Source: Thiotrichaceae bacterium
Lineage (GTDB): Bacteria; Pseudomonadota; Gammaproteobacteria; Thiotrichales; Thiotrichaceae
NCBI GenBank assembly: GCA_026991755.1
Contig: JALXAX010000175.1
Span: forward strand, 1-40,296
Reading direction: 5' to 3'
DNA: 40,296 bases
Shown here: piece by piece, positions 7,536 through 16,801 of the stretch
Position numbering within the stretch: the first letter of the stretch is position 1
Layout of the letters: every line of letters starts with the position of its first letter
Translations under genes and position numbers: made by a program
The notes under the pieces: model-generated
The model's input: the letters and a program-made list of their open reading frames with translations, nothing else
Told to the model about the DNA's origin: nothing
Databases searched by the model: none

Positions 7536-9965
7536 TTATTTACCCAGACCTACACTCTTTAAAAATGCTTTAGCATCAGCATCAAACTTATCTGCTTCTA
7601 CAAATCCTACTTTACGATAAGCTTTATTTTCTACACCATCAGGTGAGAAAAACATAATACCTGGAGGGCCAAATAAGCCAAATTTCTTGAGTAGTGCCTT
7701 ATCATCGTCATTGTTAGCAGTAACATCTGCCTGGATCAAGATAACATTTTTCAATGTGTTAATAACAGCAGGGTCTTTGAAAGTGATGTGTTCCATTTCC
7801 TTACAGGATACACACCAATCAGCGTAGAAGTCTAACATGACTGCTTGGTTACTTGTCTTTGCATTGGCTAGAACGGCGTTTAATTCAGCAATACTCTTAA
7901 TGCGTTTAAAGACTAAGCCGTGCTCCGTTCTGACATTAGACGCTGATGAGCTGACTGACTGTCCACCCACTACGCCACTTAGAGGCTGTAGTAAACTTTT
8001 ACCACCACCTGCAACACCGATTAACATCAGTGCACCGTAGAGCAGCATAATAAAACCAACGCCTTTCCATAAGTAAGCCCATTTGCTTTGGCCTTCAGGA
8101 ATTGGGCTGATGGCTTTCAAATAGATACCTGAAATAATTAACAAGATAGCAGTTAGAGCAATGGTTACTTGAGCAGGAACGATTCTTGAAAGCATCCATA
8201 TGGCCATTGCTAGCATTATCACACCAAACACGCCCTTGACTGCATCCATCCATGCACCTGCTTTGGGTAATAAGCTACCTGCTGAGGTTCCAATGATAAT
8301 AAGGGGAATGCCCATGCCCATACCGAGAGCAAATAATGATAGTCCACCTAATACGGCATCACCTGTTTGCGCAATATAACTCAATGCAGCAATAAGAGGG
8401 GCGGTAACACAGGGGCCTACAATAAGTGCAGATAACACACCCATGACCGCAGCACCAATGTAACTTCCGCTGGTTTGGCTGTTGCTGATATTAGTTAGCT
8501 TGGATTGAATCCCGCTAGGCATTTGCAGCTCGTAAAAGCCAAACATAGATAATGAGAGTAAAACAAAGACTAAGGCGAAGGCACTAATGACCCAAGGGTT
8601 TTGGAACATAACCTGTACGTTAGCACCAAATACGCCTGCAATTATCCCCACAAGTGCATAAATTAGTGCCATTGGGATTACATAAGATAACGACAGGCCG
8701 AATGCTTTCTTAGTGGTGATACTGTCACCTTGTCCAGCAATAATGCCTGATAAAATAGGAATCATCGGGAATACACAAGGTGTAAGAGCTAGCCCCAGCC
8801 CGAATAGTAAAAACATTAAAATTGTACCTATAGATGAACCATTCTTGATTCTATCCATAATGGCATCTTGTTCTGAGATAGGCTGAGCGGCTTCATGTTT
8901 AGTGCTTTGAGCCATATTGGGTGTTGCACTTTGAATAGTTACATCTTCGGGTAAAGTATTCGAACTATTGGTTTGTGGAGAAGATGTATTAAGGCTAGCT
9001 AGCTTAACCGTATGTATTTTGGTCTGTGGTGGATAGCATATGCCCGTACTTTTGGAGCAACCTTGATAAGTCGTTGCTAGTGTAATTTCATCCGTTTGAC
9101 TGGTAACGGGGATATTAACCGTAAAGTCATGCTCATAGACTTCGACATCACCTAGAAACTCATCATGCTTTTTCTTACCATCAGGGAATATCGCTTCTCC
9201 AAGCGTTGCACCCTCAGGTGACTTAGCCAAGAACTTGGTTTTGCCACGATATAAGTAATGCTCTGGGGTTACCTTCCAACTCGCGTTGAGGGTATTGCCA
9301 TCGGCAGTTACAGAAAGTTTAAAGGCCTCATCAGGGTGTAAAGGCTCATTGGAGTCACCCAAACTCATGATGGAGTCAGTGGAGGACGCTTCAGCAACCG
9401 AAGTGTCATTAGTAGATGTGTTCTCAGAAGTAGCAGGTGCTGCGGTCATTGTGTTTGCAGTATCCGTATCCAGTGATGCGAGTGTGACCGTATGGGTTTT
9501 CTTTTGCGGCGGGTAACAAATGCCTGTTAGCTCTGAACAGCCTTGGTAGGTTGTCTCGACAGTGACTTCTTTGTTGCTACTAGTAACGGGGACTAGTACT
9601 GAGAAGTCGTGTTCGTAGACTTCTGTATCACCAAGAAAATCATCATGTTTGGTTTTAGAAGCAGGGAATTCAGCTTGTCCAAGACTTGCATCAGCAGGTG
9701 TTTTAACAACAAAATGAGTTTTATCACGATAGAGGTAATGACCGGGTGTGATGGTCCAGATGGCATTAAGTTTGTTGCCTTCGCTACTTACTGAAAGCTT
9801 AAAGGCGTCATCGGGATGTAATGGCTCATTAGAACCGCCACCAATGCCTAACTTCTGGGCTAAGCCGGATAAGCCATTGCCGCTAGAGTCTGCTGCAAAA
9901 CTATAAGTACTTATTTGAGTAGTGAGTAACAGGATGCAAAGCGTGATTATTTTTTTTATGATCAT
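7536..9965 (-). CDS. dsbD: Thiol:disulfide interchange protein DsbD with duplicated alpha domain
   Basis: About 809 residues against about 565 for E. coli DsbD, which carries electrons from cytoplasmic thioredoxin across the inner membrane to periplasmic disulfide proteins. The ATG at 9965 opens a clear signal peptide (MIIKKIITLCILLLTTQIST, cleaved near SFAA). Two alpha (immunoglobulin-like) domains follow at about 45-162 and 205-322, exactly 160 residues apart. Each begins SNEPLHPD and holds a cysteine pair in YQGC and GICYPP. A multi-span membrane beta domain at about 375-660 has both redox cysteines (LTPCVFPMIP and VGPCVTAPL). The C-terminal thioredoxin-like gamma domain has WCVSC. All redox cysteines are present in both alpha copies, so neither looks dead. 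A TTG at 9989 would add eight residues and is less likely. Confidence 0.93.
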   Translation of the reverse strand: MIIKKIITLCILLLTTQISTYSFAADSSGNGLSGLAQKLGIGGGSNEPLHPDDAFKLSVSSEGNKLNAIWTITPGHYLYRDKTHFVVKTPADASLGQAEFPASKTKHDDFLGDTEVYEHDFSVLVPVTSSNKEVTVETTYQGCSELTGICYPPQKKTHTVTLASLDTDTANTMTAAPATSENTSTNDTSVAEASSTDSIMSLGDSNEPLHPDEAFKLSVTADGNTLNASWKVTPEHYLYRGKTKFLAKSPEGATLGEAIFPDGKKKHDEFLGDVEVYEHDFTVNIPVTSQTDEITLATTYQGCSKSTGICYPPQTKIHTVKLASLNTSSPQTNSSNTLPEDVTIQSATPNMAQSTKHEAAQPISEQDAIMDRIKNGSSIGTILMFLLFGLGLALTPCVFPMIPILSGIIAGQGDSITTKKAFGLSLSYVIPMALIYALVGIIAGVFGANVQVMFQNPWVISAFALVFVLLSLSMFGFYELQMPSGIQSKLTNISNSQTSGSYIGAAVMGVLSALIVGPCVTAPLIAALSYIAQTGDAVLGGLSLFALGMGMGIPLIIIGTSAGSLLPKAGAWMDAVKGVFGVIMLAMAIWMLSRIVPAQVTIALTAILLIISGIYLKAISPIPEGQSKWAYLWKGVGFIMLLYGALMLIGVAGGGKSLLQPLSGVVGGQSVSSSASNVRTEHGLVFKRIKSIAELNAVLANAKTSNQAVMLDFYADWCVSCKEMEHITFKDPAVINTLKNVILIQADVTANNDDDKALLKKFGLFGPPGIMFFSPDGVENKAYRKVGFVEADKFDADAKAFLKSVGLGK

Positions 9966-10007
9966 TATGAGTATAACCCAGGAATACAAGATTGATTAAT
10001 AAACGAA

Positions 10008-10042
10008 TGAGACCTTACATTATCCATTCATGCAACGGTCTC
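10008..10042. repeat. Family A remnant, 35 bp
   Basis: GAGACCTTACAT at the left and ATGCAACGGTCTC at the right are the family A ends with nearly all of the inside gone. It lies 33 bases before a full copy of the same family, in the gap upstream of dsbD. Confidence 0.5.
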
Positions 10043-10075
10043 AAAGTATAATAAAAAGCAAGATGTTTTCATTAT

Positions 10076-10234
10076 GAGACCTTTGCATGAAAGTATGGCG
10101 AGAGAAAAAAGAGCGTAATTTTTCAGATTTTGTCTAAAAAGGAAGGTAATAGCCGAGCTATTGGCTAAGTTTTTAGACAAAATCTGGGAAATTTAAGCCT
10201 TTTTAATCCGTCATATCTTTCGTGCAAAGGTCTC
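10076..10234. mobile_element. MITE-like palindromic element, family A, full copy
   Basis: A 159-bp element bounded by GAGACCTTTGCATGAAAG and CTTTCGTGCAAAGGTCTC, with perfect 5-bp direct repeats ATTAT at 10071-10075 and 10235-10239. The inside folds on itself: arms AGATTTTGTCTAAAAA and TTTTTAGACAAAATCT enclose the core AATAGCCGAGCTATTGG at 10148-10164. It encodes nothing. Together with the 35-bp remnant it fills most of the 9966-10317 gap between dsbD and the DUF11 cluster. Confidence 0.85.
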
Positions 10235-10317
10235 ATTATATCTTATTTACTGATAATACTCATTCGTCTATAAAATAGATGCAATTTTGACAAGTCAGAT
10301 CAGGTGTCAAAGTGACT

Positions 10318-11925
10318 TTATTGTACTATCACTCTAAATTTTAGAGAGAAAGTAGGATTTCCAGACATGCCTACGGCAGAAAAAGATCCTTTAGGCATTA
10401 TTTTTATACGTTTAACACTTGTGTCAACCCCAGTGGCATCAGGGATAGGCACATAACTGAAGTCAGTACCTGTGGGAAATTCAGAAAAGCTTATATCGTC
10501 ACCTGTATTAGCCAATGTAGTGAAGTTGTAAGTTAACCCGCTTGGTGCGTTAGGAGAAGTTCCATCGGTAAATCTTATGGGGCCAGTGCCTGCTCCAGAA
10601 ATGTCATTGACATAGAGAGCCGTATTGGCAGGAATACTGTCATTTATTTCGATGGTATCATTATCCGCCGCTCCAATGCCTGAATTAGTGACAACAATAT
10701 CGTAATCAACTAAAGCACCGGGGATACGTTTAGGATTAGAGCCGCTGTAACCATCACTGATAACAGTAGATGACTTTTGCAGACTGATGCTGGGGTATGC
10801 TGTTACTGGGTTTAAGCAGACATCGTCTATATGCCAATGATCAAAATTGCTTCCATTACCTTGAGTCATCCGTAGGCGCATCTGAAAATTTGCATGTTTT
10901 GCGGTATTAGGCATTGCATAGACTCGGGTATAGCTTTGTCCGTTGGTGCCTGAACCTAAGAACGTTTCAAGTGTTACCCAATTACTACTGGAGTTTAAAT
11001 ATTCTACGACTAAGTCTTCATTATTATCGGTATCTTCACTGAATGAATCAGCTCCCCGTCGTATCCAAAGGGTGATCTCTTTAAAATTAGTACTGGTATC
11101 AACTACGATAGAGGTGGCACTGGCTACGCCTCCATTGATATCCAGTGACCGGTTGGGTGATTGGGAGGTGAGTGTATTAATATTAACAAAACCACCCGCC
11201 TCACTGATTGTCCAGTTATCCAAGTTGTCTTCAAAGGAATCACAACTTCCCACTATTAAAGGTGTTGCTGGCCCAGGTGGTGGTGGAGGGGGCGCAACGG
11301 GGGTATAGAGTAAATCATTGGATAGTGTGATAGCAGAATTGAATGAGTGTTGAGTAAAAATGGAACTAGTTTCCTGGATGCCAACCGTTGCACTACTACC
11401 ATCGCATGAAGTACTGGAGGTGGAATATCGAAAACGTATATTTCCTGTTTCATAGAGGACAACCTGGAAAGTACAACTACCAGTAGTTGGAAAACGAGGC
11501 ACATTATTCCAGGCAGCCACAAAGCGTCGATTGGGTGCGCTACCAAAGGTTTCGTATTTGATTGTTCCTGTACCACGGTTTAAGTCATCCCAATAGGGCG
11601 CAATAACCGTTGATGAAGACGCTGTGGCAAGAGCTTGGTTATTAAAATCAGTCCATGCATTAAGTGACAAAGCACCATTGGAGTTTATATTGATCGTATT
11701 GATAGTAGCAAGTCCACCAAAAGGAAAGTCGAAACCTATAGGGACAGAAATCGTATCATCATCACCGGCTGCCCAGTTAGTAGTGGGGTTTTCTAATGCT
11801 GTTCCTGCAACACTTGCTTCTGTGTAAGCCGCTGTAGCATTGACACTAATGGCACTAATAATTAGCGCGATAAGTAGCCCTAGAAAAGTGCTGAGTGTAA
11901 AGCGATGTTTAAGTCTTGTTATCAT
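10318..11925 (-). CDS. Secreted multidomain protein with DUF11-like C-terminus
   Basis: A 535-residue exported protein. A signal peptide covers about residues 1-33 (hydrophobic core LSTFLGLLIALIISAI, cut after ATA). Residues 35-210 form a beta-rich domain with FPFGG, NGALSLN and PYWDDLNRGTG motifs, like the NIDO-type or adhesion-related domains of other exported proteins. A proline linker (PPPPPPGP) follows. Residues 225-375 look like a jelly-roll binding domain (SFEDNLDNWTI start, WHIDDVCL end, MAM or CBM-like). The C-terminal 150 residues are DUF11-like (LVDYDIVVTNSGIGAADN). It overlaps the end of the 1572-residue barrel gene by 17 bases, so the two are probably translationally coupled. Likely a cell-surface or extracellular component; no anchor motif seen. 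Confidence 0.7.
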   Translation of the reverse strand: MITRLKHRFTLSTFLGLLIALIISAISVNATAAYTEASVAGTALENPTTNWAAGDDDTISVPIGFDFPFGGLATINTININSNGALSLNAWTDFNNQALATASSSTVIAPYWDDLNRGTGTIKYETFGSAPNRRFVAAWNNVPRFPTTGSCTFQVVLYETGNIRFRYSTSSTSCDGSSATVGIQETSSIFTQHSFNSAITLSNDLLYTPVAPPPPPPGPATPLIVGSCDSFEDNLDNWTISEAGGFVNINTLTSQSPNRSLDINGGVASATSIVVDTSTNFKEITLWIRRGADSFSEDTDNNEDLVVEYLNSSSNWVTLETFLGSGTNGQSYTRVYAMPNTAKHANFQMRLRMTQGNGSNFDHWHIDDVCLNPVTAYPSISLQKSSTVISDGYSGSNPKRIPGALVDYDIVVTNSGIGAADNDTIEINDSIPANTALYVNDISGAGTGPIRFTDGTSPNAPSGLTYNFTTLANTGDDISFSEFPTGTDFSYVPIPDATGVDTSVKRIKIMPKGSFSAVGMSGNPTFSLKFRVIVQ

Positions 11926-14900
11926 TTTTATGTGACATGTTTTGTTCTGTTAGTTCTGCTTTTTTAGCGCTGTCAGTAGCTTTCTTAAATCTAACGAGTT
12001 TACTCAGTTGGTCTTTATCAGCACGATATCGTAGTTGCAAGAAAGGACCTTGAGCGGTGTATTCGCTTTGGTCAAAATCATCATCACTGAAGCCTTCTAA
12101 GTTATAGCCAACACTTAACCACATGTTTTCAGCAGGAGTTAAGCCCATAGACCCACCATAGTTATATTGCCAATTGTCTGTCTTCCAATCGTGAAGATAT
12201 CCTGCATGAACACCAACATCCATTTTGCTTGAGAGGTTCCTTCTGATTTGCAGCTGTGCGGTATCAACTGTGGAGTTAAACGATTGGTTAAACTCATCTT
12301 CCAGAGTATGTTTAATACCATGATGTAAGCTGATTTGTGTTTTTCTGCCCGCTTGCTTATTGATATGAAGGTTATGAATCACTTTTTGTGTCTGCTTGTC
12401 ATTTAGGCCATTGGTACTGCCTAGTGTTTCCTCGTGTGTGAAGTCCAAGCGTTGTAATACGGTGTAATCACTCTCTTGTGGATGCCAAGCACTACCCAAA
12501 CTAAGTGTTGCCTTGCTAATTTCCAGTCCTGTGCTTAATCGCGAATGCGTCACACCAATACGTGCAGATACATCCTTGCCATTGCCTAGCTCATGCAAGA
12601 AGCCAAAACGAAAGTTATCCTTGTTTTCTCTATCACCATTACGATGTTCTAGTCGACCTGTCCAACTCCAATCCTCATCACGCCAGCCTAAACCTACGGC
12701 AAAAGCGGTATAATCATCACGGATGCTGCCATTAATAGCGGGTTGATCACTATCGACAGGTGTTAATTGTGAATCGTTAATCGTTTTTGAATGATCCACG
12801 CTAAGATCAGCTGAGAGGTTGTCGGTTAAATTAAGATGTTGGGCTAAGCCCAAAGTTGCAAAGGTGCGATCCCCTCCATATTGATTTTGTCGGTTAATGC
12901 TGCTTTTTAAGCTAGCACCCTCCCACAGTTTTGAAGTAAGACCCATTCTATCGGTAGTCGTATCAACGTCATCGCTACGTGTTATCTCTCGTTCGATAAA
13001 TAACGCTACACCGTCAGTCAGACCGATATCAGCACCAATGATGAAACGATCAGGGTAGGCTTCATTAGCGCCTCGTCCACCGATGTTTTTCTCTATCGTA
13101 CTACGAAGAGTGACTCGACCGTTATCAGGTGAGACAGAACCGCCTAAGGTTAACAGGGTTCCTTTCCGGGAGATTCCATTAGTTAATTCTTTAGTATGTC
13201 GTATACCTACTGCATATTTGCTTTGTTTATTTTCTTTACCAAACTCAAGACTAATCTGATTTCGCTCATTATTGTTATCAAGATTTTCTTGGTGGAACAT
13301 GTCGCTACGGATATAGGTTTGATCATTTTCACCAAAGTTATAACGCCCATCAACACCAATTTTACGCGTTCCACGTTCGCTAATATTTTGTTGCTCTAGT
13401 CCAAAAGTAGCGTCTTGTTGACGAATATAGGCACGACTGGTTATTTTTTTAGTTTTCTTTTCAGCTTCTAGTAACCATGCGGTACCTGATGATGTGCCAC
13501 TACTTTGCGCGATTTCTGCTTTAATTGTTTCACTTTCGTTTAGCTTATAAGTGATATCTGTACCTACTAGGTTGCTGCTGTCGCCGCTGGTATTGTTCTC
13601 ATGTATTAAACTCAAACCAATTTCAGTTTTACCGTTATTGGTTAAGTAGGCTACGCGACCACTTGCTGCGATTGATTTTTTAGCGTTGCTATCGCTTTCA
13701 TAGTCAACCACAATAAAAGTAGGATTGAGGTTATGGTCACGACTAGAGATAGGGAATTTAAAAAAGAGACTATGGCTATCATAATCAATTTCATAATCCG
13801 CATGTAATGCCAATAAACGCTGGGAAATAATCCTTTCAGAATGAAAGCGGTCCCTAGTTTCTAGCATGACAACTTCACTGTTAGGGATAACTGGCTGTGT
13901 CAATAGATACTCACCAGAAGTTCCATCCCCAGGAATTTCATCCCGTTGATGCTTGTTTTTGGTTTCACTAAAGGATGTGTTTAGATGATAATTACGACCT
14001 TTATATTCACTGTGAATGCCGTGCAAAGTACGCTCATAACGTGATAGCTCAGTAACCGTCATGTTGGTTCGATAATCACCGAATAACATATAAAACTGTT
14101 CACGTTCCAGCTTGATGAACAGTTTACTGGAGCTTTTCGTTTCAAATTGGTTGGTCGCGTTATCACCATAAATTGTATAGAACGCATCGGGATCCAGGTT
14201 GCCTTGTAGTTGTTCACCTACTTCACCACGACGCTTTGCAGAATCATAGGCAACTGTGAGCAGGTATTTACCTTTTACTTTACCTTTGGCAAAAAATGCG
14301 ACCCTTCCGTTGTTATAAATACGCTCTTTCTTTTCAAGATCACTAAGCGTCTTTAAGTTGCCCGATAAAGTGTTGTAGCCAAGCGTACCTTCAGCCAGTC
14401 CTACCATGATCCACTCTTCGCGTATTTTAGGCGTAATCCATGCTTTAATTTCTTGTTGTTTATTGTCAGACAGTTTTATGGTCAAACGTATTTCACCACT
14501 TTGAGTACCCGGTTTTAAGCGAATATAGCCGATGCCATTTTCTTCTATATGCAGCTTATGATCGCCTTTATAACTGCCTGTACTTAAGCTTAGCTTTTCT
14601 GAATCATTTTTATTAATTTCACGATCATCAATCTGATAATTACCCTGTTCAAGGGAATAATAAACGAAGCTATTAGCACGTAAAGGAAAGCCTTCTTTGT
14701 CTTTAACTAAAACAGCAATTTTAGGTGATGTTTGTCCATCTGCTATCAGCGTTGAGCGCTTTTCATCAAATTTAGCAAAAGCGGGCTCTCCTGAAAAGTG
14801 CACTAACCTATCTAGCTTTTTTATGATTTTTCCTGCTTTATTTTTAACAATCACCTGAAGTTTGTTTTCACGGTTATTAACATCAATATCAACGCCACGC

Positions 14901-16627
14901 CAACGGCTGGTTTGTACCGTTTTGTCTTTATTGGTAGAGCTACCGTCATAGTTCAGACCACTTACTTTTTCGCCATTAAGTAATAGGGTGATTTTTTCCT
15001 GTGGTGAATGTTTTACAACCACACTAATAGAAGCAATAGGGGGAATAAAGCCTTTAGGAGGCCATAGTATTTCAGTGCCTTTTTTAGCTGTCGTGATGTA
15101 ATCATCTGCAAAGTCTATTAGTGGGTTTTTTGCGGGTGATGATGTGTCATCAGCTGATTTTGAAGCAGTCGCTGTTCCTTTAACATGAAAATCAGCTCTC
15201 CATATGCCACCGCCTTTTACATCGATAAACTGTGAGTCAGGCTTCCCAGCAAATTGCGTATTATCATTACACAAGATCGGCGTTAATCCATCATCAAGGC
15301 TCTCAGTGTCGAGCTTCACTAGATGAGTACCAGGTGTAATGCCGTCCATATGCCAAAAGCCTTCTTTGTCCGTATTGGCACTTTGACCCGTTTCTATATA
15401 GATATGAGCGCCTTTTATGACAGGTGCTTTTTCTCCACAGCCATGGAACACACGGCCAGTGAGAATAATGTGGTCGCGCATTAACTCATCTTTAATAGTT
15501 ACATTGGCTGATGCAATGAATGAATTGTGATTATCTGAAAATGCCTGTGCGGTATTTTTAGCGATAAATAAAGGCGCACCTGCACCTATACGGACACGGT
15601 ACTTAATGATCCAGTTGCTTTGGGTTGGCATATTGCCTAAAACGAACAGTAAAGAGCGTCCGTTGCTAATGACCTGGTTATCAGCAAGCAACGTATTATT
15701 TAGTGTGGCAGTATTAGCAATATAGCGAAAGCTAGGAGGGAGCAGATCTCTAATTTCTAAGTGGGTTAGACCTTGTTGAATAGTATTGCTGCGGATGTCT
15801 AGGGTATAAGTAACTGATTCGCCAATGCTAGCAATGGTACTGCTAACTTGTTTGCTCAAAGAGATAAGACCTGCGGGTTCAACCAGAGCAGCTGTTGCAC
15901 TTACATCAGTACTATCTAAGGCATCACGGTAGTTGACGCTTATTTTTGCATCTTTAGCAACACTTAATACACCGTTAAAATTATTAGCGGTGAGTCCATC
16001 GGTCTGAATGGCTCCTCTAAATTTACCAGAAGAGGGTGAAGTTTCAGTGAGTTGGATGACTTCTGTATCGCCTGTTTCAGCAACAGTAATAGTAATGAAG
16101 ATGGTTTCGGTAATTAATGAATCTACATTTTGATCAAGATCAGTTACTTCAATGACTATGGGTTCATTGATAAGGTATTGAGTTGATGGTTCTATAGGAT
16201 ATGAGGTTGGGAATGTAGCCTGACTGCCATCAAGTAATGTAACTTGATTAATGGGTTGCCAGTTCTGGGAGTTGGTGGTTTGCCCACTATTACTAAATGC
16301 ACTTTTAGGCACTGGAACAGCTGTACCCAAAGTGGAAATTCTAAAAAAGGTAATCGTTGAGGGTGTTCTTTCAATGGTTGAAATGTTGACGCTAGCAGTT
16401 TTCTGAATAGGAGTTCCTTGTAAAGAATAGCTGGCGATGACGGTATTGGTAAGGGTTGTATTCGGAGGTGTTGCAGCATGTGAGGGTGATGCAATACCTA
16501 ATAAAATCAGTATGAATAAATAGCAAAACTTGGCTAACAATTGCGCGCTACTGTGCATAGTACTGTGCATAGTATCGGTATGATACTTTGCTGTGCCGCG
16601 TCTTAAATTGGAAGCTTTGCTATTCAT
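11909..16627 (-). CDS. Large outer-membrane protein with DUF11, Ig-like and beta-barrel regions
   Basis: A 1572-residue protein. The N-terminus is basic, then has a signal segment (CYLFILILLGIASPSHA, cut near residue 51). Domains visible: a beta domain at 52-250; a DUF11-like domain at about 255-370 (SKQVSSTIASIGESVTYTLD); a carboxypeptidase-regulatory-like domain at about 388-460 (GRVFHGCGEK, DKEGFWHMDGITPGTH); Ig or invasin-like domains to about 750. The remaining 800 residues are dense in alternating, amphipathic strands (YNNGRVAFFAKGKVKGKYLL, FYMLFGDYRTN, LRYRADKD), typical of an outer-membrane barrel, and the barrel appears to close at GPFLQLRYR before a charged tail. No TonB box or plug recognised. 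It may display or export the DUF11 partners encoded around it. Family function is unknown to me. Confidence 0.7.
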   Translation of the reverse strand: MNSKASNLRRGTAKYHTDTMHSTMHSSAQLLAKFCYLFILILLGIASPSHAATPPNTTLTNTVIASYSLQGTPIQKTASVNISTIERTPSTITFFRISTLGTAVPVPKSAFSNSGQTTNSQNWQPINQVTLLDGSQATFPTSYPIEPSTQYLINEPIVIEVTDLDQNVDSLITETIFITITVAETGDTEVIQLTETSPSSGKFRGAIQTDGLTANNFNGVLSVAKDAKISVNYRDALDSTDVSATAALVEPAGLISLSKQVSSTIASIGESVTYTLDIRSNTIQQGLTHLEIRDLLPPSFRYIANTATLNNTLLADNQVISNGRSLLFVLGNMPTQSNWIIKYRVRIGAGAPLFIAKNTAQAFSDNHNSFIASANVTIKDELMRDHIILTGRVFHGCGEKAPVIKGAHIYIETGQSANTDKEGFWHMDGITPGTHLVKLDTESLDDGLTPILCNDNTQFAGKPDSQFIDVKGGGIWRADFHVKGTATASKSADDTSSPAKNPLIDFADDYITTAKKGTEILWPPKGFIPPIASISVVVKHSPQEKITLLLNGEKVSGLNYDGSSTNKDKTVQTSRWRGVDIDVNNRENKLQVIVKNKAGKIIKKLDRLVHFSGEPAFAKFDEKRSTLIADGQTSPKIAVLVKDKEGFPLRANSFVYYSLEQGNYQIDDREINKNDSEKLSLSTGSYKGDHKLHIEENGIGYIRLKPGTQSGEIRLTIKLSDNKQQEIKAWITPKIREEWIMVGLAEGTLGYNTLSGNLKTLSDLEKKERIYNNGRVAFFAKGKVKGKYLLTVAYDSAKRRGEVGEQLQGNLDPDAFYTIYGDNATNQFETKSSSKLFIKLEREQFYMLFGDYRTNMTVTELSRYERTLHGIHSEYKGRNYHLNTSFSETKNKHQRDEIPGDGTSGEYLLTQPVIPNSEVVMLETRDRFHSERIISQRLLALHADYEIDYDSHSLFFKFPISSRDHNLNPTFIVVDYESDSNAKKSIAASGRVAYLTNNGKTEIGLSLIHENNTSGDSSNLVGTDITYKLNESETIKAEIAQSSGTSSGTAWLLEAEKKTKKITSRAYIRQQDATFGLEQQNISERGTRKIGVDGRYNFGENDQTYIRSDMFHQENLDNNNERNQISLEFGKENKQSKYAVGIRHTKELTNGISRKGTLLTLGGSVSPDNGRVTLRSTIEKNIGGRGANEAYPDRFIIGADIGLTDGVALFIEREITRSDDVDTTTDRMGLTSKLWEGASLKSSINRQNQYGGDRTFATLGLAQHLNLTDNLSADLSVDHSKTINDSQLTPVDSDQPAINGSIRDDYTAFAVGLGWRDEDWSWTGRLEHRNGDRENKDNFRFGFLHELGNGKDVSARIGVTHSRLSTGLEISKATLSLGSAWHPQESDYTVLQRLDFTHEETLGSTNGLNDKQTQKVIHNLHINKQAGRKTQISLHHGIKHTLEDEFNQSFNSTVDTAQLQIRRNLSSKMDVGVHAGYLHDWKTDNWQYNYGGSMGLTPAENMWLSVGYNLEGFSDDDFDQSEYTAQGPFLQLRYRADKDQLSKLVRFKKATDSAKKAELTEQNMSHKNDNKT

Positions 16628-16730
16628 TTTTATTATAGTTATTAAGCTTATTGGATTTGTTTGTTAATACGATATTAAAGAATCTCTATCAAGTCGATTA
16701 GAGATTTCTAAGTGTGTCGTCGTATAAGAC

Positions 16731-16758
16731 AATTCCCCCAATAATATTTGGGGGAATT
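16731..16758. terminator. Perfect hairpin between two DUF11-cluster genes
   Basis: AATTCCCCCAA and TTGGGGGAATT form a perfect 11-bp stem around a 6-base loop. It lies 44 bases after the stop of the 321-residue gene and 104 bases before the barrel gene. No long U tract follows, so it may only attenuate read-through or protect the upstream RNA. A second, shorter inverted repeat (AATCTCTA and TAGAGATT) sits at 16681-16706. Confidence 0.55.
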
Positions 16759-16801
16759 AAGTCAGTTACAGTAGCTAATTTATTGACTACTGTATGATGA
16801 T

